Positions 34,774 through 47,725 of a stretch of 64,000 nt of DNA are shown piece by piece; position 1 is the stretch's first letter, and each line of letters begins with the position of its first letter. A model generated the notes under the pieces. It was not told the DNA's origin and did not search any database. It saw only the letters and a program-made list of their open reading frames with translations. Position numbers and translations under genes: made by a program. The DNA comes from Begonia masoniana (Eukaryota; Streptophyta; Magnoliopsida; Cucurbitales; Begoniaceae), in the NCBI GenBank assembly GCA_022432975.1, contig CM039508.1, positions 21,035,213-21,099,212 of the forward strand. Reading direction: 5' to 3'.

Positions 34774-37517
34774 TGTAACACCCGGCATTTTTGGCTGTAT
34801 AAATTATCCCTTGAGTTATGGAATGGGATTAAATTACCATTAATGTTATAAATATTTTATTGGAATTGTGGGACGTTTTATGGAGAAAGAGGATGTTGAG
34901 GAAACCGAACTGACGAACCAAATAACAGATCGATTAGAAATCAAATCGACGAAGTTCATGTTGAATTGAATAATGGCATAAAAACCAAACTAATGTGTAA
35001 TTAAACAAAACCATTAGTTAGAGATGCATAGAGGGGCAGTTATGGAAGGAATTAAGGTTGGTGGGATAGAGCCAATGGTTGGATGCCAATTGTCCAAAAC
35101 TTGCTGAGAAAAAACCTACCTCTTATCTTCTCCTCTACGTAAACCTCCATATTCTTCCTCTCCTCTCTGTTTCTCTCTTCCAGGCGACCAACGGCGATTT
35201 TAAACTCAACCTTTTTCTCGTTTTCTCCATTTTTCTCCACAAAAGGTAATCTTCTAAGCTAGTTAGTAAGTATGGACAAGTTAAACGTTAGTTTTCTTGA
35301 AGTTTTAGAGTTAATGTCTGATCGTGCATGATGTAGATCCGTGGATCACAGAGGTAACACGAACAAAGCTTGCAACTCACGGACAGCAGGTAAGTTCATA
35401 CGTATAGGTTTGGCTCTTAAGGCCCTACAATATGGAGGTACTAGGTTTTATGTTGTCGGGATTTCTGTCGGGTAGTTAAACCATAGGTTACATTTTAGGC
35501 TAAGTGTGTTCTGTTTTATATCCTGTTTATTATTCTGTCGTCTGTCTATGAATGTTCATGCATACACGTTTTCTCTGAAAGTCATGAAAATTTTTTCTAT
35601 ACACGGTTTGAAGTTAAGTAAGATAAAACCTGTAATGAAATGTTTGGTTAAGTGTGGACGAGGACTTACATCCTGTCATGTCCTGTTGTGGCATGTACTC
35701 ATGTTGCGCCAGCTCTTCCTCCCACTTATACCTCCTTGTCCAGTGAAATGTAATGTAATGTTCATGTATTTGAAAATGTTCATGCATAGCATGTGCATCA
35801 CTTTACATTGTATGTTCTTACTGAGCTCTAGGCTCATAGTGGAACTTCCTGTTGTATGTACGGAACCAGTGGATGAGGATTTTGTGCCTCAGGCCGACGA
35901 GTAGGTGGTTGATGGCTCGAGCTCATGGGGGTCGGTTGTTGCAGTCAAACAAGAGTTAACCCTGTGAGAATGTATTATCTGAAGTTATGTCAAGTTCTGT
36001 ATCATCTTTTGAAGTTTTAAAACATTTGAAGTGCAGGTTCAGTTCTGTAAGTTCAGTCCTGTATTGATGTCTAAAACCTCTGTATTTGACAATTGTATAT
36101 ATTTTTTGAAATGTGTTGGAAACATTCTAGAACTGCTAGAGTTCTTCCTTTTTTGGTTGTGCATGGATGGTCTTGAATTCTAGAGCTATCCATGCAGATT
36201 GTTTTTCTTGAATCTCTGTCAAACATGTTTTACAACTTGTTTTGAATCGGGTTTTGAAGGTCTGAAACTTTTTATGCCTTCTGTTTTATGTTCCCTGTTT
36301 ATACGTCTTCCTGTCAAAAGTTGTCAATTCTGCCTTTAAAACTACATCTTCTGATTACATCTACCGCTGCCTTAAAAATCATTTCCACCGCTGCCTTTAA
36401 AAGCACATCCATCGCTGCCTTTAAAATCACATCCATCGTTGCCCTTTTAAAGCACATCCACCGCTACATTTAAATTTACTTCCACCGGTGAACAGTGCAT
36501 TTCTAATTGTAATTCACTTCTACCGGTGAACAGTCCCCTTCTGCCTGTAGTTCACTTCTACCGGTGAACAGTTCATTTCTGCCCAGTTTATTTACATCTT
36601 CTGTCTGACGTCATCCATATCTTCCGCCTGACGTCATCTGCCCACATCTTCCGCCCAATTATTTACATCTTCCGCCTGACGTCATCCACATCTTCCGCCT
36701 AACGTCATCTGCTTTACTTCTACCGCTATTTCTATTGCTTCTATTTCATTCATATCTGTCGCTGTCACTATTCACTTTTGTCTTATTCACATCCACCGCT
36801 AGTCTATATCGCCCGCCCAGTTTACTTATATTTTCTGCTTCGTCTACTGCCTACGTCTTCTGCCCAGTTTATTCATGTCATCCACTGTAACCCTTCTACA
36901 GTATGCCCTCCTCCAGTTGTTTTCATTCTCTCTGTTGTCTTTTGCCCCGTTTTATTTACTCATTCTGCTATAGATCACCCGATTTTTGTATTCACTGTAG
37001 CCTTTCTTCCGGCATGACTTCCAGTTTTGTTTCCCATTTTATTAAGTTTTCCACTGCATGTCAAGTCGTCCATTTCTGTCTTCCCGTTTGCAACTCTCCC
37101 TGTCTCCCTGCACTCGTCCAGAGAAGGTTTACGTCCAAACCCTTAAGTGTTCCAGTCTTCCTGCTTTCTCTCCTGTCATTCGTTCTGTAGTCTGATTTTA
37201 AACGTGCTACAACATGCTCTCCTCCAGTTGTTTTCATTCTCTTTGTTATCCTATTTTGTTCTACTTCTTTATTTCAGCTGTCCATGTCTGTTTACTGTTT
37301 TTCCTAGTTTCCTTCTTTCAATCACCCTGTAATCCAGTTTTAAATTAGCTCATAGTTTTCAAATTCAGAGAAAGTTTTCTCTCTCTGTAAAGTTTTAAGG
37401 GTTGGTCTGTTTTAAAAGGTTCTGTCTGCTTTGTTTATTTTAAAAAAAAATAGTCCCCGTTTTGAATGTCCCGGAGTGATGGCTCCTCGGTTCCCGATCG
37501 AGTCGGGGGTCGTCACA
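34774..37517 (+). repeat. 3' LTR
   Basis: 2744 bp. Intron 1 predicted at 35246-35336, middle exon 35337-35389, intact donor CAG/GTAAGTTC at 35390. The acceptor region reads TTGTATGTACGG instead of GATGTAGGTA, so the canonical AG is missing in this family. Has one copy of the 189-bp segment that is doubled in the 5' LTR. TGACGTCA repeats at 36600-36700. Confidence 0.92.
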
Positions 37518-37522
37518 CGGAT

Positions 37523-40500
37523 TGTGTAATACGACAGTAATCTTGTCAGTGGAGAATCTTTCTCACCATCCCGAATTTTGAGAGAATCAAGGACGTGGCG
37601 TGACGTGATGCACATTGTCTTTTTTATTATTAAATATCACAATATAAGCTTCACAAATATTCCTAGCTGATTGATTCATCCAACGTGCATTCCCACAATC
37701 ATTTAAAACTAATTCCAATTTTTAATTCAAATATCTTTATCTCATTTATCTTTTGTGATACCCCCAATTTTGTTACGTCATCCATTGAGTTGGTTTAGTT
37801 CAAGGAAGAACTAAAAGGGAAAATTTTGATTGATGAATGTGAAAAGTGTGATTGACATAAAACTAAAAGTCTTATAATCATGTTAACATGAGTATTGAGT
37901 GCACAAAACTTGTAAATAAAAATTCCACCATTTAAATAAGATGAAGTAACTTACCGAGTTCAAATGCAGTTTTTATTTTAATAGTTATACATGGAACAAT
38001 TTACCTATACGAGATTCTCTTGGTTATCTTCTGAAAAACAACATTTACTGACAAATTACATATCATAAATAGATCACAAGGACACGCTATGGTGAAACTA
38101 CTACACCGTCCATTGGATTTTCATACTCCATAAAGCCAATATATGATCACAAGGGAGAGAATATGATGTGTTTATAGAAAATAACTATTTTTCAATGCTA
38201 GTAGTTAAACTGCAACAATACATATCAAATGAATCTCAAATTGATTAGATAGAAGATTGATGATAATCTCCTTGAAATTCGTATATAATTTTTAAACAAC
38301 TTATACATTATCTAATTAAATTAACTAATATCCTATATAATATTATTTAAATAAAAAATCTATAGAAAATCAATTCAAGCCCAGTTCGAATATCATATCT
38401 ATAATTATGTCCGATATAGACACTTAAGTAGATATTTGGTCTCAGTACAATAATTTTCTAACATGTATTTTTGGATTTGATCATTCGAATAATGGAAAAG
38501 ATAGAAACGCAATATCAATCTCCTAGAAAGAGACATTATGTTTTTGTGATGAAAACAAATAATTAGTGGAGAGAAGAAGAAATATGGAGTGACCTTAGTG
38601 AATCAATAATTGACAGCATAAAAATTCAGGTTTGATTAATCATCATGTCTTGTAAAAATTTTCTTAACCGTAAGATTAATTTTGCTAGTAGGTCAAAATT
38701 CAAGGCTCATTGGGACCAAAACAAATTTAAGGAATTAGCTATTTGGGCTTCCTAATTTCAGTTCAAAGAGCACTTTACCCTTTGTTTCTAAATAGTAATA
38801 TAAGCTACTTTTATCATTAAATTCAATGCAAAAATTCAAGTAATAATTTTTTTTTATCTATTTCATCTTTCCATATCGAAAAAATTTGTAGTTGGAGTAC
38901 ACCAATTCTCATTTTATTACTCTTGATTTGTTTCAACTCTGTTTGGTGTTAAGAAATTTAACAAGATTAGATTTTTTAATCAAAAATGAAACTCTAACAT
39001 GGAAGAAATTAGGCATGAGGTAACGATGTTGAAGAACATAAGACTCGATCGCTGAATCAATTTCGTAGATCTTACAATTAGATGAAACTTATCGTCTGGT
39101 GCTGAAGTGGCAATGTCGCGTCAAGGGCAACAATACATGAAAGTGCACCTAAATTTTGGAGTCGCAAAACTAGTAAAAGATTGAGCATCACTTTGTGCAT
39201 TATTGAAATTCATGCAATAGAGAACAATCATGTTCTCTTTCCAGCTCTTGAAATTTGTCCCACTCAACACAAGAATATATTGATGTTGGCAGAAACAAAG
39301 TAGAAATAACATTGACTGTATCATAAATCAAAGAAAATCTGCAAGTTCACAGTCCAAATGAACATAATAAGGCAATTAATATATTCAATATATAATGCAT
39401 AGCGCATAGGCACCTTTTGTGATGCATGGGCATCGCGTCATAAACGAGGCTCTATGTCATTTTTTTTTTTTTTTTTCGTAAATGAAGTCAAACGAAAATC
39501 CCAAATATCACTAATTTCACATTCCAAAAAAAAAAAAAAAAATTCACTACACAACCACGAAATTTAAATATCCAAATATTCAATTGAAATTCTTATTTCA
39601 TTTTTGTATTTTTGTCAGGAAATTTAAAACTTTATCGAATCCAAAACATAACATAATACAAATTAAGAACTCAAGAAATTCAATATTAGCCACAGTTTTA
39701 TATGTATGCATTCATCAAAAAAATGAAAATTTTCAGCCTACAAAACTAAGTTTGAGAAACTAAAATACAAAGATTTCACATATCCAATAAGATAATTTTG
39801 TTTTTAACATTATTAGTAACTATTAAACATGAGGACTATGATATTACTTGTTAGACTAAATTTGTGAACTTTATTTTCTGTAAAATCATAATCATAATTA
39901 TCATGTCAGAATCTTCAAAACAGAATAATTGTGGAACATAATTTAATCCATGAAAACACTTTAGAAAATAATTTGTGTAAGTTATCTTTGAATTTGGGAA
40001 GCGGTGGTTGTGATCTTCGAAGTCATAACAGTTTTTTCCAGAGAAATTTCTTACTCTCTGTATTCTTTAAGCGGACGAGTGAATGAGAAAACATAAACTA
40101 TAACCTAGGAACCGTATCTTTGTATTTATAAACTATGTTGGGCTTAAATTTGGTCTATCATCAAACTTAAACCTAATTCTCATAGACAATAGACTATAAT
40201 TAACTGTTAAATCCATCTTAATGAACTTTAACTAATTTGTAGTCTTAGGATTATCTGCAAATAATGTTCACTGCAGTAGAAAACTCATTAGGTAATAAAT
40301 ATTAAAATTTTACTTTTGCTTATTCTTATTTAATAATTTTAAAAACATTTTTACGTTTGTTTGGGTTGATTCTTCTAGAAGGTTTTTTGTTGTATTCTAA
40401 TTTAATTATTACATAAAACTAATTTTTTCAATTAAGTTAAAAATAATTGTGTTAGTAAAATTCAATAGATTATAAGATAATCTCTTTCTTGTATTATTTT

Positions 40501-41207
40501 ATTTATATACACAACATGTACAGTTTATTCAACTAATGTGTAAGGAGTACAGTTTAATAGGAATGTCACGAGAGTATATCTAGAAGGTATAATAGTTATT
40601 AAATAATAAAGTACAATAACTTTCTCCAAGTTGAACCTTAAAAGTATTTAATATCATTGTATATTATTATATTTTAAAGGTTTTTTTTTTTCACTTTATA
40701 ATCCAAATGTAAGGGACAGTTCTTAACGTAATTTTCTTAAAAATAAAATAAACTTTAAGACTATAAGCACAAATATACACTATTATAACAAGTAAACAAA
40801 ATGATTAAAGTTGTGTGACGAACTCACGGAGAACAATTTAGAAAAAAAATTTATAAATCAACTAAAATATCTACTTAAAAAGTAATTAAAGATTTGATTT
40901 TTCTGAGTGATGAAAATGAAACTAAATAACAACAACTGCTAATTGAACATCAAAAAGTAACAACTGCGATGTTAATTCTATATGAAAGATGATTGAGAGT
41001 CTATTTCTAGCTTTTTTATAATTTTTTATTTATGTGTCACAATAATACTATAACAACATGAACTAACGAATTCATTTTTAAATATATATAAAACAATAAT
41101 TTGTCGATCTATTATTCTATATTTTTTTATTCGTCATAGGCCTATGCAAAATTTTAATAAAAGATAAAAAATGATTTTCCAAAAAATTATGTGATACAAA
41201 TCTATAT
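37523..41207. other. AT-rich region, no gene recognised apart from a copia-gag fragment
   Basis: Low-complexity T and A runs at about 39460 and 39525 and scattered AT-rich sequence. No conserved ORF except the fragment near 39121-39324. Confidence 0.55.
39121..39324 (-). pseudogene. Ty1/copia gag N-terminal fragment
   Basis: The minus-strand reading contains LSGTNFKSWKENMIVL followed by a YCMNFN stretch, resembling the GTNFKSWKENVMIVLGCMDL-type start of plant copia gag polyproteins. Only about 40 residues fit; the frame is lost after that. No LTR was found nearby. Confidence 0.45.
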
Positions 41208-42889
41208 GGTTTTGTAAAACCCGGCAATTTCGCCATGTAAATATTCCTTAAATTATTAAATAGAATTAATGGGAATATTTATACAATGCGTGTTTTTACA
41301 AATTTGCCGATGTTTTCAATTGAATATGTGTAATTGTAAAACCAATTTGACGAACTAAATAGAAATTTAGTTAAAAATCGATGGGAGGGCAAATTAGGTA
41401 AACCAATTAAGGGTGGTGGGAGGAAGCCAATGGTTGAGTGACACCTGGCAAATTGTTGAAGAAGCCATGTTCTTTTCTCTTTCCTCCTACGTGAAACCCT
41501 CATTTCTCATCTACTTCTTTCCACTACTCGTTGTTTTCTCTCCTCTAGGCGACTGCAACCTTTCCAAAAGACTTCCATTCTCCTGTTTTCTCCAGTGAAG
41601 GTAATCATCTGCTAAAGTTAACGAGTTTGGATAAGTTAAAATGTGAGTTTTGTGGAAGTTTAAGGTTACGATATTTTGAGAAAACTCACTGTTTTTGGAT
41701 GAAAACACGTTAGTCTGTTTTCTAAAGGTTTGAATGGAGTTTACTGTATATTCTACTAAGTTATTAGTTACCATTTGCAGCTTGTTGATTTTCCTTTTCA
41801 TGCACGTCATAGGTTCGTGCATCACCGAGGCAACACGTTCAAGACTCTCAACTCTACACCAAACAGGTAAGTTCATATCCGTATGTTGATCCTTAAGGCC
41901 CTACATCACGGAGATACTAGGTATTTCTTATGTCGGGTGGTTTCAGGTAAAGAAAGTTAGAGTTAAGTTCTGAGTTATCTGTGTCTCTCATTATGTTCTG
42001 TTGTATTATTTCTGTTGCCTGCCATTTTATGTTTAAGCACCGTAAAAGTACATGCATACACGTTTTTCCCAAAAGTTCATGTAAAATGTTTTCTGTACAC
42101 GGTTTGAAGTTAAGAAAGATAAAATCTGAATGTAATGTATTGGTTAAGTGTGAGACGGGGACTGGCCTACTGTTTCTGTTTTGTTCTGTTTCTATTCTGT
42201 AAATCTGTTATGTGTCTGTCGTGCACTTGCCAGCTCCCCTATAAGCCCCACTCATACCCCTCTACCAGTGAAACGTAATGTACTGTACTGTCACCGTATT
42301 CTGAAAGTTCATACATAGCATATGCATCACTGTATTTTTATATGTTCTTACTGAGTTTTAGACTCATATGTGAACTCCCTGATGTAGGTACTGAACCCAT
42401 GAATGAGGACTTTATGCCTCAAGATGATGATTTGATGTAGTTGGCGGATCGAGCTAATGGGGTTTGGTTGTGGCAGCTAGACATATTCCTGATCAGAGAG
42501 AAAGTGGTTTTAAAGTTTTGTGTTATGTTTTAAAAACTTAGTTATGGTGAATTCTGGAAATGCATGCAAAGTTTTGTACTGTTTTTGAGATTTCAAAACG
42601 ATGTATGGCATCTGTACTGATGTTTAAAACCTCTGTATTTGACAGTTGAGTTTCTGTTCTGAAGTATTCTGGAATTGATTGGAATATTTTCTCTTTTAGT
42701 GTGTGCATGGATTATCTCTGATTTTAGAGCCATCCATACAATCTGTTTCCTTAAATTTCTGTCATGTTTTCCTGATATGTCCAAAATCATATTTTGAATC
42801 GTTTTCTGAAGCTTGAAGCTTTCATACTTTCTATCTTCACGACTTCTGTTTTTATATAATCATGTTAAAAGTTGTCAACTTTGTCTTTT

Positions 42890-43220
42890 TAAAGCACATC
42901 CACCGCTGCTTTAAAAATCACATCCACCGTTGTCTTTTTAAAGCACATCCACCGCTGCCTTTAAGTTCACATCCACCGGTGAACTCATTTCTATCTGTAA
43001 TTCACATCCACCGGTGAACAGTTCATTTCTGTCTGTAGTTCACATCCACCGGTGAACAGTTCATTTTTTTGTCTGTAGTTCACATCCACCGGTGAACAGT
43101 GCATTTCTGCTTGCATCCACCGCTGCCTTTAAAATTTACATCTTCCGCCTGATGTCATCCACATCTTCCGCCTGACGTCATCTGCTTTACTTCCACCGCT
43201 GTTTCTGTTGCTTTTATTTT
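42890..43220 (+). repeat. LTR minisatellite
   Basis: Units of CACATCCACCGGTGAACAGT and CACATCCACCGCTGCCTTTA, then two CTGACGTCATC-type units. Confidence 0.8.
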
Positions 43221-43286
43221 ATTCACAATTACCGCTGCCACTGTTCACTTTTGTCTTATTCACATCCACCGCTAGTCTATATCGCC

Positions 43287-46153
43287 TGTAACACCCGGCA
43301 TTTTCGGCCATGTAATAATCTGTTGAATTATTGTATGGATTTAATTTGCCATTATTACAATAACTATTTTATTGTAAACCTTGGAGCATTTAATGGGGAG
43401 AGAACCGAACTAAAGGCTAATTAAACTAAACGTTTAGTTTAAAATGCATGGAAGGGTAAATTGGAGAGAAATTAAGGTTGGTGGGAGATAGCCAATGGTT
43501 GAGTGACATCTGGCGACTTGATGAAGAAGCTAAGTTCTTCCTCCTACGTGAAACTCTCACTTCTCATCTATTTCTTCCCACTGCTCTTTGTTCTCTCTTC
43601 CTGGCGATTTTGACAAAGCACCAACACTTTGTTTCCTCGTTTTTCTTCTGTTTCCTTCAACCAAGGTAATCATCTACGGAAGTTATTGATTTTAGACAAG
43701 TTTAATGTGAGTTTTCACTGGGGTTTAGGGTTATTAATTTCGTGAAAACTCACTGTTTTAGATGAAAATACGTTAGTGTGTTTTCCTAAAGAGTTAAGTT
43801 GAGCTTGCTGCATATTCTACAAGTTATTTGTTAGCATTTGCAGCTTGTTTAACTTATCTACATTTCAACAACAGGTCCGAGCGTTCCAGAGACATTCGAG
43901 CATTCCACATTGCAGCAAACAGGTAAGTTCATAACCGTAGGTTGGCCCTTAAGGCCCTACATCACGGAGGTACTAGGTTTCCTGTTCCGTCGGGTTGTTT
44001 TGGGTAGAAAGGTTATAGTCTATGTTCTGAAATGTCTGACTTCGATTTACCTTCTGTTGTCTTATTTCTACTGTCTGCCTGTTTAAGTTCAAGCACCGTG
44101 CATGCATACACGTTTTCTCTGAAAGACATGCAAATATTTTCTGTACACTATTTGAAACTAAATAAGATAAAATCTGACTGAAATGTACCAAGTTAAGTGC
44201 GAGACGGGGACTGGCCCCAGAACTTTTTACTGTACTGTATCCCTGAATGTGCCTGATAATGCACCCTCCCCCTCCCCCACTGTTTGCCAGTTCCCCTATA
44301 AGCTCCACTTAATTCTACTGCCACTGTAACTTAATGCTCTGTACTGTCACTGTATTTCTGAAAGACTGCATGCATAGCATTCTGCATCACTGCATTCGGA
44401 TTATGTCCTTACTGAGTTTTAGACTCATAGGTGAACTCTCTGATGTAGGTACTGAACCTGAAACCGAGGACCTTGTTCCTCAAAATGACGATCTGATTTA
44501 ATTGGTGGATCGAGCTCACAAGGTGGTTGCTGCAGATAGACATAATTCTGTTCTGAGGTTGAAGTTTTTTTAAAATATAGTTTATATTGTAAAGTTTTCT
44601 GAAATCCTGATTTTTGTATTAAAAACTCTGTAGAAAACTCATCTTTTGGTGAATTCTGTAATTATATGTTATGTTCTGTACTGTCCCTCGGATTTTGAAA
44701 TAATGTACAAGTTCTGATGTTTCAGTTTTAGGAACCACTGTATTTGACAGTTAAGTTTATATTCTAAAGTATTCTGAAATTTGTTTGGAATGTTTCTATT
44801 AGTTCATGTATGGATGAATTCTGGTTTTGGAACTGTCCATGTAATTTTATTTCCTTGAACCTGTCAATTTTAAAGTATGTCTTACTGACCTTCAAATTTC
44901 GAAATACTGTATAGATTCTGAGTCAAAGTTTTCAAAACTTCCGTATTTGACCGTTGAATTCATGTTCTGAATGTTCTGAAATGTTTTAGAATATTTTCAT
45001 GTTTTAAGATTTGCATGAATGGTCTCAAATTTTAGAGTCATCCATGTAGTCTGTTTTTCTTAGATCTGTCATCTGTAAAGTGTGTTTCAAAATCTTATTT
45101 TGAATCGGGTTTTGAAGGTCTGAAACCCTTATGTCTTCTGCTTGATGCTCCCTGCCCGTATGTCTCCCTGTAAAAGTTGTAAATTTTGCCTTTAAAACTA
45201 TGTCTTCCGGCTGACGTCATCAAAGTCATCCGCCCAGTGTATTTAGGTCTTCCGGCTGATGTCAGCATAAGTCTTCCGCCCAGTTTAAAACTCCGTCTTC
45301 CGCCGGACGTCATCAAAGTCATCCGCCCAATGTATTTATGTCTTCCAGCTGATGTCAGCATAAGTCTTCCGCCCAGTTTAAAACTCCGTCTTCCGGCTGA
45401 CGTCACCCAAGTCATCCGCCCAGTGTAAATATGTCTTCCGGCTGACGTCATCCCAGTTTTTCCGCCAGTATAATGTTTATATCTTCCGGTTGACGTAATC
45501 CATCTTTCGACTGACGTCATCTCCTCATCCGATCTCAGTTACTGTCTGTGTCTTCCGCCTGACGTCACCCATCTTCCGGCTGACGTCACCACCTCTTCTG
45601 CCCAGTTTTACTCAGCCTCTTCCGCTGAATACTGTTCGTCTTTTGTCATATCTGAATCCACCGATAGCTCTAATCTTCCGCCTGACGTCATCTCCGCTTC
45701 TGTCTTTGCATTTACATCTTCCGGCTGACGTCATTCAAGTCTTCCGCTACTCCTTTAAACTAAGTCTTCCGTCGGTTATTCGCCTAAGTCTTTCGCCAAT
45801 ATTTCCTGTTTCCTCCTCCGCCAGCCTTATGTTAATTTCTGTTCTGTTATCCATTATTGAAACCTGTTTTAAATTTCTACACCCGAGAACTCTCTCTCCC
45901 TGTAAATGTTTTCTGTTACTCACTGTAGTTTCTCCCTCTTTGTAAAGTTACGTTTTTTTTTTAGGGTTTGCGATGACAGTGCATGTTTCCTGTTATTAGA
46001 TTCTGTTTCTCTGTAAATATTTTTAAAGTATAATGTCCACTGTTTTGACCGATCTGTTTAAAAAAAAAAAATAGTCACTGTTTCCCGTTGACTGTCCCGG
46101 AGTGACGGCTCCGATCCCGGACTCCGATCAGGGTCTGGTTCTGGGTCGTCACA
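43287..46153 (+). mobile_element. Nested solo LTR
   Basis: TGTAACACCCGGC...CTGGGTCGTCACA, 2867 bp, with perfect TCGCC duplication (43282-43286 and 46154-46158). Predicted intron 1 43666-43874 (ACCAAG/GTAATC to CAACAG/GTCC), middle exon 43875-43922, intron 2 43923-44448 (AACAG/GTAAGTTC to GATGTAG/GTACTG). Pairing motifs: 43957-43969 and 44436-44448. It is younger than the LTR it sits in. Confidence 0.93.
45190..45760 (+). repeat. TGACGTCA-rich minisatellite in nested LTR
   Basis: Many imperfect copies of TCTTCCGGCTGACGTCATC alternating with TCATCCGCCCAGTGTA. Exact TGACGTCA occurs repeatedly (first at 45212-45219), an unusually dense cluster of bZIP-type sites. Confidence 0.82.
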
Positions 46154-46514
46154 TCGCCCGCCCAGTTTACTTACATTTTCTACCTACGTCTTCCGTCCCG
46201 TTTTATTTACTCCTTCGGCCATAGATCACCCGATTCCGGTATTCACTGTAGCCTTCTTTTAATATGTCTTCTGATTCTGTTCCAAGTATTCTGATTCCCT
46301 TCTGCTGTTTATTCTGTAGTTTGGTTTTAACTGTTTTCCCGTTTTTGTTTTCAAATCCAGAGAATGTTTTCTTTCTCTGTAAAGTTTTTAAGGGTTCGTT
46401 TTAAAAGTTCAGTCTGGTTTCTATTTAAACAAAAAAAATATGTCCCGTTTTCTGTTAAATGTCCAGTGTCATGGCTCCTCGGACCACGATCGGGTCGGGG
46501 GCTGTCACAGGTTT

Positions 46515-47457
46515 TCTAGTGATTTTATAAAAAAACGCTAACTTTATGTTTAAATCTAATTAATGGACTTCAGTCGATATAAGTTCTAATTTCAAATTAT
46601 CGTTTGATGTGTGTGAAAACAATATCATGATTCACACAACTGTTCTTCTACCATGCATAAGATTAAACACAACTTTGAATAAATTAATTAATAAAAATAA
46701 CAAAGTTAACCCTAAACCCTACATAAACATCAATTGTAAAGTTTGGTATATGGGCTCTCATTCTAAAGAAAATTAGTTCTAAAGGTTAATATGATTGAAT
46801 AAAACATATCCGGTCAATTTAAAGAAAATTAGTTCTAAAGATTGATACGAAAAATACAACAATAGAATTATTAAACATTAAAGTAGGAGATGAAGAAAAA
46901 AAATTAACACAGAAAATCAACCCTCCTCGGTGATTAATCTTTGAAGATAAATTGTTGTAGCATTTGCATCCTTTCACATTCTTTCTTTGTGCGGAAAGAC
47001 TACTTTGAATTAATATGTACTCTAGTCTATGACTCCAAAGACTACTTTATGACGTGTTCGAATCGGCTTCTTGAATTAGCAAGTTCTTGAATTTGTAAAT
47101 TTCCCAATATCCAACTATCTTAATCCTCAAGTTTTCAAATATGAATTTCCAACTTCATGTAACTTGCCTAAAAAAATTATCTAACTTCGTAAAACATATT
47201 TCTAACTTTATACTATTGTAGCAAAATTGTTATTTTCTATTAAAATAAATATAATTTAGTTGTCAAAATCTTGTGTAAAATTATATACTAATAATTCTAT
47301 AATAGAGTTACCGGCCATCTTCAAACCCCGAGGCATCACCAAGGAACAATGGTACATAATCAATTAAAAATTTTGAAGAAAATAATTCAAAAGACTTAGA
47401 TTTTTTTTTCATTTATTTTTAATAAGAAACCTTTACATTTTCTCTTGATGAATGGAT
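46515..47457. other. AT-rich stretch without recognised genes
   Basis: Plain AT-rich sequence; nothing assignable. Confidence 0.55.
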
Positions 47458-47723
47458 TATTTGACGAACTAAATAGTAATTTAATTAAAAACCAATGGAA
47501 AAGCAATATAGGAAACCAATTAAGATAGGTGGGAGGGAACTAATGAGTGTTTGACACTTGGCAAACTTGTTGGAGAAGCCAGACCCTTCTTCCTCCTTTC
47601 CTCATACGTGAAAACACTCAAACTTGCAATTTTCATCTTTTCTTCTCTGTTCTCTCTTCCAGGCGCCTGAGACAAATTTCCAAAACTTTGTTTCTCTTGT
47701 TTCCTTCTGTTTCCTTTAGTAAA

Positions 47724-47725
47724 GG
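47724..47725 (+). other. Exon-exon-like junction, intron 1 absent
   Basis: Reads CTTTAGTAAAG/GTTCGCGAACC. Left part matches exon 1 ends of the LTRs at 43287 and 41213, which continue GTAATCATC; right part matches the start of their middle exon (GTTCGTGCATC at 41813). The 209-212 nt between them in those relatives is exactly missing here. Confidence 0.7.

Larger units (their letters stand above)
29551..37517 (+). mobile_element. Non-autonomous Ty3/gypsy element with both LTRs
   Basis: Complete insertion: CGGAT (29546-29550), LTR, PBS, gag, zinc knuckle, protease, integrase tail, PPT, LTR, CGGAT (37518-37522). RT, RNase H and integrase core are absent. The gag-protease-...-integrase tail order and the chromodomain-like terminus point to the chromovirus branch of Ty3/gypsy, and LTRs near 2.8 kb suggest the Tekay/Del clade (inference). 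In the first 155 aligned bases of the two LTRs I count about ten differences, so the insertion is not recent. It could move only with enzymes from a relative. Confidence 0.92.
41213..46509 (+). mobile_element. Solo LTR, interrupted by a nested solo LTR
   Basis: TGTAAAACCCGGC...GGCTGTCACA, flanked by perfect GGTTT (41208-41212 and 46510-46514). Without the nested LTR it is about 2.4 kb. Predicted intron 1 41601-41812 (GTGAAG/GTAATC to GTCATAG/GTTCG), middle exon 41813-41866, intron 2 41867-42387 (ACAG/GTAAGTTC to GATGTAG/GTACTG). Pairing motifs: 41901-41913 and 42375-42387, 12 of 13. CCACCGGTGAACAGT minisatellite at 42890-43130. Confidence 0.92.

Noticed and set aside
45095..45520. 141-residue minus-strand frame with GRHKYTGRMTLMTSAGR repeats
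   Set aside because: It is a translation of the TGACGTCA minisatellite; the periodicity comes from the DNA repeat.
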